NCBI GenBank assembly: GCA_033807775.1
Contig: CM066313.1
Span: 89,847,484-89,911,483 of the forward strand
Reading direction: 5' to 3'
Length of the DNA: 64,000 nucleotides
DNA from: Saussurea involucrata
Taxonomy: Eukaryota > Streptophyta > Magnoliopsida > Asterales > Asteraceae
Positions 21,334 to 33,500 of this stretch are shown piece after piece. Below the pieces are notes generated by a model. It was not told where the DNA came from. It did not search any database and was given only the letters and a program-made list of their open reading frames with translations. The first letter of the stretch is position 1, and each line of letters begins with the position of its first letter. The position numbers were made by a program, and so were the translations under genes.

Positions 21334-22690
21334 GCACATAGAGCATAATCATAGCATGTAGGAATAACAATTCGATACATTCACAAATTGAATTCCATGG
21401 AGAAGGTCCATATCGCTACCCAGTTACATCATAATTGAAGATATACCTTGATCGATACCCCACGGTATTGTCACAAGGCATAACACAACGGAAAACCCCA
21501 CGGTATCCGAAGGTATGAATCAATTACACTTACCCCACGGTGTGTAAGAATATATCCTCCAATGCCTACTAGGTGCTCCTCCAATTATGTGAATACCAAA
21601 TATGTTAATCCAAATAATATTCAAGTACATTCAACGCATAACAATGGTCCAACCATTTAACATGATCAATACTACTTCCATGTAGTTCATATACATCCAT
21701 ATGTAATAAATCATATTCTAAATAATATCAAGCATATTTAGCACTTTAACAATGGTCCAACCATTTATCATAAACAATACCACTTCCATGTAGTTCACAT
21801 ACATCCACATGTATTAATTCACTTTCTATATGATTTCAATAATAAACCACCATGTTTACAATTCAAGAATAAGTCCATTTTGACTATTAAGCCATCAATT
21901 CTTCATTAAGACATCTATTAAGCCATCATCTCAATATCACATACCATTGATATATAATCATAGTCAAACCTTTAACACCAACATTTAACATAGTATACTA
22001 AGAAATAAACACAAATTATCCACATAACTTACTTGAACTCTTCTTGTTTCCTTCTCAACCATTAAGAGCTTATTCATCAAGATTTCTCATTAACCATACC
22101 AAAATCAAGATAAAGAATGGTAGATAAGTATAATACAATCAATTAGATACAAGTTACTCACCTCAACTCTTCAATTGGTGTAACCCTAACTTGAAGACTT
22201 GAACTTAATTTCTCCAACAAGAAGATGAATAATGCAAGCCCTAATTGAAGTTTAGTTGATAAGATTCATATAACACTTACTTGAATTAGACTAGGATTAA
22301 GAGATGAAATTACCTTAGATTAGATGAAGGAAATTCGTCTGAGAAATATGGAGCAGAAGTGAAATTCGGTTTTGAGAGTTCTAATAAGAAAAGATAGATG
22401 ACTAAGGGTAAAGAGGTGGGTTTAACCCCCTTTTGGCACGTCAGGAATTCGGCGCCGATCACCCGTGCCGATGCATCGGCGCCAAACCATCGGCGCCGGG
22501 TTCTGTTTGCTACACTTCTCAACTTCCACTGATTTAGCCGTAACTTCTTCGTTAGAACTCCGTTTTTGCTCCGGAAAGAACCGTTGGACTCGTATTCAAA
22601 TTACCCATCCAACTAATCCATAAAATCTAATTTTTAACTTTATCATCTATTTTTCATTTATTTCCTTAAGGAATAAACTTACTGATTTCT
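21334..22690 (-). mobile_element. 3' LTR of element C, part 1 (left end truncated)
   Basis: It matches 51365-52724 of the other C LTR with very few changes. The first 350 bp (51015-51364 equivalent) are missing on the left, where it joins element D interior across a short gca microhomology. The right edge is the TTTCT target site where Tekay B inserted; the LTR resumes at 46701-46833. A GGCGCC-rich cassette lies at 22450-22500. Confidence 0.85.
22450..22500 (-). repeat. GGCGCC palindrome cassette in C's left LTR
   Basis: Three cggcgcc words plus related gtgccgatgcatcggc occur within about 50 bp. The same cassette is at about 52480-52530 in the other LTR, where one site reads cgcgcc instead of cgtgcc, a likely CpG transition. 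Confidence 0.7.
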
Positions 22691-23196
22691 TGAAACACCC
22701 TAAAAACAGGGTAAATTTAAACCCCAAAATAAATGCTATGATCATTAAAGATACCAAACTTTTATAACAACAAGGAACTACAGCATCATTTTATATACAA
22801 CATTTAAACTTGTCCTAAATAATCTTATTAATCTATTCTTACAACATAAATAGATTAACTAGATTATCTAAGCTTCGTCCCAAAATCTCCAAAAGAATTG
22901 CTGGATCCTTCAACACCTCAAAGTTTGATATGAAATTCACTCCCCAAACGTCTTTCCCGAACTTGAACCTGGTAAGACAATTCAACTTAAAACATTAGGC
23001 TTTCGCCTAGTGAGGTTAATCAATTCAAATTTAAAACTCAACAACTAAAACATCAGGTGTCTCAAACCTGCATCTTTCATCTTACCAAATCAAATTCCAA
23101 CCACTATGACTATTTCACCTAGTCATTAAATAGAATAACAACATCAACTACTTATAATCCCACCAGATTTATAAGAAATTAAACTCAACAACCCAT

Positions 23197-23450
23197 GAAA
23201 TGCAAATTACAACTCGATGTAATTTTCTCACACTTCATTATTTAATAAACACCGGAAATGCGAATTACACCTTAATGTAATTCTCTCACACTTCCTATCG
23301 CCTGAAATGCAAATTACAACTCGATGTAATTTTCTCACACTTCATTATTTAATAAACACCGGAAATGCGAATTACACCTTAATGTAATTCTCTCACACTT
23401 CCTATCGCCTGAAATGCGAATTACACCTCAATGTAATTCTCTCACATTTC
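23197..23450. repeat. 107-bp tandem repeat in LTR B (left)
   Basis: The word gaaatgcaaattac or gaaatgcgaattac starts at 23197, 23304 and 23411, giving two full 107-bp units and a partial third. Each unit is itself two related subunits of about 58 and 49 bp. The same array is in the other LTR at about 45267-45520. Confidence 0.85.
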
Positions 23451-23867
23451 AATACCTCACCATCCTGAATCACTGGTTCTCAATGGGATTTTATTCATCG
23501 ATGATCACAACAACCGGGAACCCTCACAGATGATTCAGAATTCACTCCACCACTAGAACTACATTATAGGTCCCAACTAGTATGCGGTTCCCATTAAACC
23601 GTACTAAGTTGCCCACTAGACCAAATGTAAATTTTAGCCATCGCAACACAATAAATATGTATCATCACTCTTTCTATCACATCCATAGTGCCAATAATAT
23701 CAGATAAATCTCTATATTTAATAACTGATATAAACTCTTCATATGATAATATCTCATGCATATTCTTTATCATTAAATCATGTCAAGAGCATATAAATAA
23801 TAACATGAAAACATCACATAAAATCATCATGCATTTTTATTTCAAAAAGCATCAAAGTTCGCGACTA

Positions 23868-24012
23868 CTGATTGCGGGTTTCATGAAATTCGCAAGCCAA
23901 AGCTGCGAATTTCAGAAGTTCGCAGGCTATGGTTGCGAATTTCAGAAGTTCGCAGGCTATGGTTGCGAGTTTTATCTGATTCTCGCAAGCCAAGGCTGCG
24001 AGATTCGTTCAC
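23868..24012. repeat. TTCGCA...TGCGAA hairpin cassette in LTR B (left)
   Basis: Repeated 30-bp units pair gttcgcaggct with ggttgcgaa, each able to fold as a small hairpin. Two exact units lie here and three in the right LTR (about 45926-46110). One right copy reads ttcaca, consistent with CpG decay. Confidence 0.8.
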
Positions 24013-24599
24013 TGCTCATCATCATCTACCTCTCATTAAGCTGTTTCTTACCAGATTAAGCATTAAGCACATAAAATGATATTTAAGCTCAATAAACACA
24101 TACACAATTGTTTACATGTTAAGTTTTAAGCAAGAATCAATTAAACTCACCTCAAAAGTCGATTTATACACTGATTCACGTAAGAGCTTAACGAACAGCT
24201 TAATGGCAGCTTTATCAACAATCTGGAAATAAACAGACTTTTAAAAACTATACATCCTAACCACAAACAGTTAAGAAAACAAGTTCTTACCTCTAATTTC
24301 ACCACTGATTTCTTTTTTTTTCTTTTCCTTCCTTCGCCCTTTCTCTTTTTTCTCTCGATCTCTCTGTTCTTTTTTTTTCTTTGTGAAACACTCCAACAAC
24401 AACAATCAGTATTTTACAATACTCTTATCCTCATAATTTGACACCTCAACACCAATTAGATGAGTCATTAACTCATTTTCCCAATTAATACCTCAACTTC
24501 CAAAAATAACAATTTAACCCTTCTAGTTAACTTTCTTCATAAACTTTAAATAAATAATACCAAGTTATTTTTATACAATGGAATTTTCAGGATGTTACA

Positions 24600-24616
24600 A
24601 TACTCCCCAACTTGAA
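24600..24616 (-). other. Polypurine tract of Tekay B
   Basis: On the minus strand ttcaagttggggagtat lies immediately before the LTR start TGTAACATCC, preceded by the lineage-typical 'cggggacgaaatc'. Confidence 0.75.
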
Positions 24617-24639
24617 AATGATTTCGTCCCCGAAATCAA

Positions 24640-27600
24640 CTAAGCAAACAATTGAGGATATCGTTTCTTCATCTCTTCTTCCGACTCTAAAGTTACATTA
24701 CTGCCTCGATGGTGTTTCCATTGCACTTTCAACATAGGTACCTCTTTACCACTACGTAGTTTTCTAACCGATCTTTCTAAAATTGCCTCTGGTTCCTCTA
24801 CACAACGACTCTTTTCATCTATCCTCACATCTGTGAGTAGAATCACATCCTCCTCTTCGGCTAAACACTTCCGAAGATAACATACATTAAAAGTATTATG
24901 AACCCCTTCCAACTCTGGTGGAAGATCTAACTTGTAAGCTTGTAACCCAATTCTCTCAACAATGGTGAAAGGTCCTAGAAAACGAGGACTCAACTTCCCA
25001 CGTTTTCCAAACCTTATCACACCTTTCCATGGGGATACGTTGAGCATCACACGCTCCCCAACTTGAAATTCCTTTGGTCTCCGCTTCGGGTCAGCATAAC
25101 TTTTCTGTCTATCTTGGGCTGCTTTCATATGCTGTCGAATCTCTTTTACTTTATCCGCTGTTTGCTGTACTAACTCTGGACCAGCAAACTGTTTCTCCCC
25201 GGCTTCTAGCCAACACACCGGAGTTCTACACTTACGACCATACAACGCTTCGAAGGGTGCTCTCCCGATGCTCGAATGATAACTATTGTTATACGCAAAT
25301 TCTACTAACGGTAGATGCGTATCCCAGTTACCACCAAAATCTAAAACACAACACCTGAGCATATCCTCCAAAGTTTGAATAGTCCGCTCACTCTGTCCAT
25401 CGGTCTGTGGATGAAAAGCAGTACTCAAATTAACTTTAGTACCCAATTCTTCTTGCAATGATCGCCAAAATCTTGAGGTAAACCGACTATCACGATCTGA
25501 CACTATCGACACTGGTATACCATGCCTTGACACCACTTCATCAATATACAACTTTGCTAATTTCTCAATTGGTGATGCCTCTTTCATTGCTAGAAAATGA
25601 GCACTCTTAGTTAATCTATCCATGATTACCCATATTGTGTCGTTACCTTTTTGCGTCTTTGGTAACTTCGTCACAAAGTCCATGGTAATCTTCTCCCACT
25701 TCCATTCCAAAATTTCCAAGGATTGGAAACTTCCGTAAGGTTTCTGATGTTCGGCTTTCACTAACGAACATGTTGTACACATTTCTACCTTTCGAGCCGC
25801 ATCTACTTTCATCGCTGGCCACCAATAATGCAATTTCAAATCTCGATACATCTTCGTACTCCCAGGATGTATGGAATACTTAGATCTATGAGCGTCTTCG
25901 AGAATCAACTCTCGATTTCCTCCCATTTTAGGCACCCAAACTCTTCCTTGAAACAATTTAATCCCCCGACCATCTTCAGTCAACTGAAGATGTTGCTTAC
26001 CCATTACTTCCTCTTTCAGATTTTCCTCTTGTAAAGCAATCACTTGTGCTTCTTTGATCTTTTCCATCAAACTTGACGTTACATCAATTCTAACATTTAC
26101 CGATTTCAAACACCCACCATATTCTTTTCTACTTAAGGCATCAGCTACGACATTTGCTTTACCAGGATGATAATGCAATTCACAATCATAATCCTTAAGC
26201 AATTCTAACCATCTTCGCTGCCTCATGTTTAATTCTTTCTGATCAAAAACATGTTGCAAACTCTTGTGATCAGTATAAAGAGTACACTTCGTTCCATACA
26301 AATAGTGTCGCCACAACTTCAAAGCGAACACCACTGCTGCTAACTCTAAATCATGGGTAGGATAATTCTTTTCATGCTCTTTAAGCTGTCTTGAGGCATA
26401 GGCAATCACTTTGCCCCTTTGCATTAGCACACATCCTAAACCCATCTTTGAAGCATCACTATATACAACAAAAACTTCTGTCCCTTCTGGCAGGGCAAGA
26501 ATAGGTGTTTCACACAGTTTTTGACGTAAAATTCTGAAAGTTGTTTCCTGTTTCTCCGTCCAAACAAACTTCTCATTCTTTCTGGTTAACAACGTCAAAG
26601 CAGATGCAATCTTAGAAAAATCTTTTATGAATCTTCTATAATAACCTGCTAATCCCAGAAAGCTTCTTATCTCAGATGCACTTCTAGGTGTCTCCCAATT
26701 CGTCATCGCTTCAATCTTTGAAGGATCTACTTTAACTCCTTCAGAAGTAATTACATGACCTAGAAACTGCACTTCCTTCAACCAAAATTCACACTTTGAA
26801 AACTTGGCGTATAACTTCTCTCTTCTTAAAACTTCTAAGACTTCACGAAGATGTTGCTCATGATCTTCCTCAGTCTTTGAATAAATAAGTATGTCATCAA
26901 TAAACACAATGACAAACTTATCTAAAAATGGTCGACACACTCTGTTCATCAAATCCATAAATACTGCAGGAGCATTTGTCAACCCAAATGGCATCACAAG
27001 GAACTCATAATGCCCATATCTTGTTCTAAACGCTGTTTTTGAAACGTCTTCATCTCTTACTCGCACTTGATGGTATCCAGATCTTAAGTCTATTTTTGAA
27101 AAGCATCCCGCACCTTGGAGTTGATCGAATAGATCATCAATCCTCGGAAGCGGATACTTGTTCTTAATAGTTACCTTATTCAACTCTCGGTAATCAATAC
27201 ACATTCTCATGGTACCATCTTTCTTCTTAACAAATAAAACTGGAGCTCCCCAAGGTGAAGAACTTGGTCTCACGAAACCCTTATCCAATAACTCCTGAAG
27301 CTGAGTCATCATCTCTTTCATCTCAGCGGGTGCTAAACGATAAGGTGCTCGTGCAATCGATGCCGATCCAGGAATAATATCAATACGAAACTCCACCTGT
27401 CTTTCAACTGGCAAACCTGGAAGGTCGTCCGGGAACACATCCGGAAACTCACGCACCACGTTGATATCTTGAATATTTTTATTTTCTAACTTTGTATCAA
27501 TAACATAGGCTAGATAAGACCAACACCCTTTTGATAAACATTTATGTGCCTTCATCACTGAAATCAACGGAATTTCTCCTTCCTGTTTTTCTCCGTATAC

Positions 27601-29280
27601 GCATACACTATCTTTCTCGCCCATTGGAATTCGAATCAGCTTCTTTGCGCACATAATTTCTGCCTGGTTGTTGCTCAACCAGTCCATCCCTTCCACAATA
27701 TCAAAACTCCCAATTTCCATTAACAACAAGTTAATCGGAAATTCTGTTCCCTCTATCATAATCTTACAATCGGCCAGGCTCTCCTTAACCAAAGTCTGAA
27801 CTCCATTAGCTATTTCGACTACTAAGGCATCTCCTAGAGTAGTAACAGGCATAGCTAGTTTATGTTGAAACATCTTGGATACAAAAGAGAAATTTGCGCC
27901 ACTATCAAACAACACACGTGCAGGAATAGAGTTTATAAAAAATGTACCCGAGACCACGTCCTTTGACCCCTTCGCTTCATCAGCAGTCATTTGGAATGCA
28001 CGACCGGTTGGTTTGGGAATATCCAGCTTTCTCCCCTGATCTCCTCCTCTTTTCAACTTCGGACAATCTTTTCGAAAATGACCCGGTTGCTGACATTCAA
28101 AACAAACCGACCCAGGCACTGTACAATTTGACGCCATATGTCCCATCTTCCCACACTTGAAACATTGATTTCCAACCACACGGCATTGTCCAAAATGTTT
28201 ACTTCTGCACTTTGCACACCAACTCGGTTCCCTACGAGAATCATTACGAATGTTCTTTCCGAATAATATTAATTTCTGAGGAGGTTCTGAACGACCCTCC
28301 CATTTTCTCTTTTCTCCAACCTGCGCTTTCTCCTCCTTATCCTTCACATACATCTCTTCTATGACCTTAGTTTCCTCAATCGTCTCCCTCAAAGTAGCAG
28401 ATTTTGAACTACGAACTCTTGTCATCATATCTGCTGGTAGACCTTTCAAGTAATACTTAATCTTTTCTTTCTCTGTTGAAGCCACATGCCCCACAAGATT
28501 TAGCTTCTCCATAAAGACCTCGGTATAATTTCTCACCGACATATTACCCTTCTTAATATTCCGAAACTCCTCTTTAATTCGGTCCATCTCGTGCTCGTTA
28601 CAATATTCTTCTAAAATCTTTGCTTTAAACTGACTCCAAGTTACAGAATTCAAAGATGCTTCCGTCACAGTTGATGACAACACATTCCACTACTGCAACG
28701 CTTTTCCACGTAACATTTGCGACCCAAATCTCACCTTAGATCTCTCATCTGTACATTCACAGGCGCGAAAAGCCTGCTCGATTTCTCTTATCCAGTTCAT
28801 ACAAACCACTGGATTATCATCTCCCTTGAATTCTGGTGGTTTACAACTTAGAAACGTCTTGTAGGAACAGTTTCTGTCAACCCTTCTAACTGTCTCCACT
28901 CCTGGATTTACAGTCGGATTTATCACATTAGTGTCGGCCACTGTTCGTCTTGGTTCCACGTTTCGATCATTAATCAATTTCGTAAACATCTCTGCCTGTC
29001 TCCCCATTACAGTATTCATCATCTCTGCTTGCCTCTCCATTGAAGCATTCATCAGCCGAGTCACATTATCCATTATTCGCCCCTCCATACCTGAATCTGA
29101 CGACGTTTGATCAACATTACTAGTACCTCCTGGATGTACTCGACTTCGCATTCCTCCCAAGGAAAGAAAATCTGAAGGCGTATCAGGAACTCCGCCCAAT
29201 CCAGTTTGTCTCTCTCCAGCATCGTCTAACCAATTCCTATTCATCGAAGAATTTGGAGACCTCGGGGGCGTATTCACCAT
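24640..29280 (-). pseudogene. Tekay B gag-pol polyprotein with one amber stop in gag
   Basis: One continuous frame of about 1546 codons, interrupted only by TAG at 28690-28692. I chose the ATG at 29280 (MVNTPPRSPNSS). In order: gag; zinc knuckles CFKCGKMGHMASNC and CFECQQPGHFRKDC (about 372-410); protease FDSGA (about 457); RT with FIDDILIYS (about 792); RNase H from YSDASK (about 942); integrase HHCC zinc finger, then D in TMDFVTK (about 1200), D in VSDRDS (about 1261) and E in QSERTIQ. A C-terminal chromodomain-like tail (EAILERSVRKLRSGKE, then VQWKHH) ends in YPQLFA. Such tails guide chromovirus integration to heterochromatin in this lineage. The piece after the stop can look like a 1347-aa ORF starting at a GTG (28683), but the frame is shared. 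Apart from that stop the copy looks complete, so it was recently competent. Confidence 0.9.
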
Positions 29281-29549
29281 CGTTCTGATGGAGCATAAAA
29301 GAATACTCATCAGATAATGGTTTATACAACTAAACATACAATACATACTTTACCGCTAATCAGTCACTGTAACAATTAGAAACAAGTATGCTTGTGCAAT
29401 AATATATTCATAATAACAGTAGCTAATTGAAATTGCGAACATATCATACATGAGAATTCTCATTACTATTGTTACAGTACCAACTTCGCGTATTTTTGTC
29501 GACTCTGAAACTACCCAATCTTAGTACTCCTACCCAGAACTCTCTGATC
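29281..29549 (-). other. 5' leader of Tekay B, distal part
   Basis: Non-coding leader between gag and the Sirevirus insertion. It aligns with C's leader at about 50690-50940 (for example 'aataatatattcataataac' in both). It continues beyond the Sirevirus at 44684-44759. Confidence 0.75.
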
Positions 29550-29554
29550 ATAAC

Positions 29555-30402
29555 TGTTGGAACCCATATACACTTAATCAAGATTAACAATCTGTTAGTG
29601 GAGTTTAGAGTTTGATGCGGAAGCGTATTAAACTAACAGATATGTTTGATAGATATTAGAACGCACATATATAAAGAAAACAGTAAGGAATAAAAAGGAT
29701 TTCTTGAACAGTTACTGTTATTCAATATATAATAAGAACACGAAGAACATATTAAGAACTGTTGGTGTGTGTGAGAATATAACACTCAGATATTTGACAA
29801 TAAAGCTTGAGAGTATTAGTGATTCCTTGTATTTTTTTCGTTAGGAAGATCTCAACATGAGACTTCCTTTTATACTACTCTTAGAAGACTATGAAGTTGG
29901 TCACTGTTCCTTTTACGGCATGAATAGTAAACTGGATGGTGTGAACAGTGGACTGGATGGTGTGAGCAGTTGTTTGAGCCATGCGCATTTAATGGAGCAG
30001 ATGTACTATTGGTAAATGCATTAAATGGCGCAGACGTCTATTTTGTACCATGCCCTATTGAGTCCACTCAGAGCTTGACACGTGTTTTGACAGTACTTTT
30101 CCATGCAAGTTGATGAACGTATCCAGTAATATCTTCCAAGTCTTCATAGCAGACCACAGAGGCTCTGTAAGGCATTACAGAGGTTCTATGGTCTGACCTT
30201 CTGTGGAGCAGTCCACTTGTTTCCGAGTTGATCTTCTTCTTGCGCACTACAGAGGTTCTGTGATTACCTCTGTAGCTTCTGTGGCTTTCTGGACTTGATC
30301 TTCTGGAAGAAGTGGCAGAGCCTCTGTGAGAGGCTTTTCTATACTTAGCCTATTTTTCACTACTTCTAAGTATTTCTATGATTAGGAAGATTGAAGCTAA
30401 CA
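29555..30402 (-). mobile_element. 3' LTR of the Sirevirus element, 848 bp
   Basis: In plus coordinates it runs tgttggaacc to gaagctaaca. A TATA box lies at 29866-29874 (minus TATAAAAGG). A cluster of ACAGAGG/CCTCTGT words lies at 30156-30340, in the U3 part just downstream of the LTR start. Confidence 0.93.
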
Positions 30403-30420
30403 ATCTCCCCCTAAGTAGTG
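30403..30420 (-). other. Polypurine tract of the Sirevirus
   Basis: On the minus strand cactacttagggggagat abuts the LTR start TGTTAGC. Similar GGGGGAGCAAAAGG words are repeated in the pol-ORF3 spacer. Confidence 0.8.
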
Positions 30421-30582
30421 AAAAATAAAAATTTGACTTTGTGTTTAGTTAGGCTAAGTTAGATAAGACAAAGGTTAAACAATACCTCGAAATTTCTTTC
30501 ATTTAGAAATATGCCAGAGGCATTTTACATTTGAGTACAATGAAAGATAAACTTTTGTTTGCAGAGATTGGAGGTCTGAGAA
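30421..30582 (-). other. 3' untranslated stretch of the Sirevirus
   Basis: About 160 bp between the third ORF's stop codon and the PPT. AT-rich; nothing further recognised. Confidence 0.6.
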
Positions 30583-33500
30583 TCAGATTTTGGCATCTTT
30601 GAAATCGTTGTAGCTTCTGTTGTCTCTGCCGACTTTTCTGATCTCTTTGTAGAATCTGATGCAAAGTTCTCTTAGGCGGATTGTTGAGTCTATTTCTCTG
30701 ATGAAAGTATCTGCATCATCTCTATCCATTTTCTCTGTACCTCTGTATTTTACAAGGCTTGCTCTGAATTTGCTCAGAGTACTGGTTGCGTACTTCTGAC
30801 AATCCATGAGTACAAAAAGTTTAACCTGGTGTTGTGGGTTTTGAAATACTAACCCAAATCTTGGTTCTCTGATGATTGAGTTGGGCACAGCGTCTGGTGG
30901 GCAGCGATCTTCTGGTGGTCGTAGATCTAGATGTTTGAGACCAAGATCTTTTCCCAGCTGAAAATCTATCATGCTGTATAGCAGAAGCTTTTCCCTCATC
31001 GCTTTTCTCAATACTTGATAGGCTCTGGTGTTTGCCTCTGTGTTGTAGTTGTCCTTTGTCCATTGCAGAAGGTCAGGTAGATCGTATGGATTGATGTTTC
31101 TTAAGTCAGCATCAGCGAAGGTAGACTCTGAATTGTTCTCTCTTCTGACTTTGTAAAGATTGTACCTGACCCTTGGATAGGTTCTTGTGAAGGAGAATCT
31201 GCAGAAGATCACTTTTTTTATTTTGTGAATTGAGAAGACATCTGCTTTGGCTCTTGGCTTTGTTCTTGTGAAGATGTTCTCAAATTCTTCTCTGATCCTT
31301 GGATCTGTCACATGATCTATTGGATAGTTTGTATGAAATGATTGTTTGTAGAGGTATTTGTATACCACTTCTTCCATTTCTTCATGTGTTGGACCAGGTC
31401 GTGGAATTTGTCTTCTGAGACTCTCCATATGTTGAACAACTTCTGCAGCTCTACCAGTTAAAGGAGTTTCTGACAGAGGCTTCAATCCATGTGCCCAGTC
31501 ATCTTCTTCGGGTTTTGGGGTTTGAAAGGCGTCAAACGCACTTTTCATCAGTTTCTCTGTTGGCTTTGACAATGTTTTCTTCTTCTTAGGTTCCTCTGTC
31601 AGTATCCCTTTGCCTTTATCTTTTGTTGTCGTGGCATAACCTGTTGCTTCTGTGGGATTTGAGGTTTGTACTTCTGTAGGTTTGATGGAGGTTGCCTCTG
31701 TGGATTTTGACGATTGTGATTTAGAGGACTTTTGTGGCGATGGTTCTGTTGGCTTGACTTGCTCTGTAACCTCTGTTGGAGGTTGTTTGGTGACTTCTTC
31801 TGTGAGCTCAGTTTCTGTTGATGAAGTGTTTTCATTGAATCTTCTTGCCATTCTGAAGGCTAAGGTGAACCTGTGCCTTTCTTCTTCTCTCTTCACCATA
31901 CGATCACTTATTGTTGTGTGCATCCTTTTCAGAATGTCAGAAGCAGAGGTCGTTGCTCTTTTTGGTTTGGTGGCAATCGACTTTCTTCTGGGTATGGTTT
32001 GGGGTGTTTCCACAGAGGTGGGTGTTTTCTCTGTGGTTGGTTCATCTGTTTCTTCTAAAATGATTACCTCAGGGGCGGTGGTTGCCTCTGAGGTTTGCTT
32101 ATCTGCTTCTGTAGTGTTGGGTTCTTCAGAGGTTGAATCCACAGAGATGGGTGTATTCTCTGTGGTTTGTTGAGTTTGTTGTTTTCGGGTCTGTTCTGGA
32201 GGTGCTTGACTCAGAGGTTCTGCGGCTATTGGTGGACCTGTAAGTTCTCTGCTTGCAGTTTTCTCTGTAGTTTTCTCCCCCTCAGGATGATCTGATGGAC
32301 CAGGATGGTCATCATCATCAGAGTCATCCTGACCCTTGTCTGATGTACCCTCTGCTCTGCAGGAAGCATCGGGTTTCTTTGGCATTGTGGCTCCAGCAGC
32401 GATCAGTTTCGCGCAGACATCATCACAGAGGCCAAGAAGAGTTGCTAGCTCTGCCTCTGTTTTGAATCTCATCCTTCCTACACTTTCTCTGAAATCTTTG
32501 ACGAAGTTAGCATTGGCAGTGGTGAAGGAAAGGATGACTTCTGTCACTTGATTAATCACGTTCTGCCCAAGCTCTGTCAGCTGTGCTCTTGTCATGTAGT
32601 CTTTGGGTTGCATCAGCATGGTATTTCGCATGGCTTCTTCTTGAACTTTTTGTAGGGCCTTCTGTAGTTCTGCAGGAGTGATGCTCGTTGACACTGAAGT
32701 CTGTTTGTTCAATTGATCAAGGAACTTGTTGATGGAGTTCTCAATCGAAGAAGGAGTAGTTGTTGCGGCAGAAGTGGTGGATGCGGTAGCAGCAGACTTC
32801 ATCTGTGAGATGGCAGTTTTCACCTCTGTGGACAGGTTGTCCATTTTGGTGTTTAGGTTTAGCAGTGCCAGTGATGTTGTCTCTGCAAAAGATTTGAAAG
32901 AGCTTTGCAACTCTTTCAAGGTTTGGTTCACAGAGGTCTCAAGGGTTTGGAATTCATCCCTTGTGACTTGTGTTCCGGTGGTAACCTCTGGAGGAACACA
33001 TTCGTCTCCAGAGTGAATCCCTGTTCCTGGGATACCTTCTTTCATTCCTGTTTGTATGTTGAGAATGGAAGGATTTCCTTCTGATCCTTGAGAAGAAACA
33101 TGAGTTTCAATCCCTACAGAAGTTCTGAGAAGAACATTGTCCAAATCCACTCCAGAGGTGGGTATTGGAATATCCTTCTGTTGACTAGGAGACTTGTCTA
33201 GAGTCTCTTTGTCTTTGTGCTCTCTACTTCTCTCTGAAAGAAGTGTGGGTCTTAATAAGTGCGTGTCAGAGGAAACAAATTCCTCTGTAGGGTGTTCTTG
33301 TGTGATCTGGGGCGATTGATCACGAACATTAGGTGAGTCTCTTTGAGGAGACTCCCTAGGAATGGATTCCCCGGTTTCTGTGGGCACAGAGGTTGAAAGA
33401 GTAACCTCTGGCTGGATGGGTTGGGTTGGGATCGAGCTGTGCTGCTCTTTTTCAATAACTCCTTCTGCAGCTAGACCTGCGGAGTTAGAAATGTGGGTTG

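Larger units (their letters stand above)
22691..24599 (-). mobile_element. 3' LTR of Tekay B, 1909 bp
   Basis: On the minus strand it begins TGTAACATCC and ends GGGTGTTTCA. It contains a 107-bp tandem repeat (23197-23450) and a TTCGCA/TGCGAA hairpin cassette (23868-24012). It differs in length from the 5' LTR (1941 bp) mainly by one fewer copy of a 30-bp hairpin unit. Confidence 0.88.

Noticed and set aside
23688..24059. A 123-codon plus-strand frame with Cys-Glu-Phe-Gln-Lys-Phe repeats (and 133 codons at 45757-46158)
   Set aside because: It lies in the antisense of LTR B and translates the 30-bp hairpin repeat; the two LTR copies differ by whole units.
31652..32173. A 173-codon plus-strand frame opposite the third ORF, with others at 34136-34447 and 38906-39262
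   Set aside because: Antisense shadows produced by the Thr/Glu-rich coding strand; no domain or promoter.
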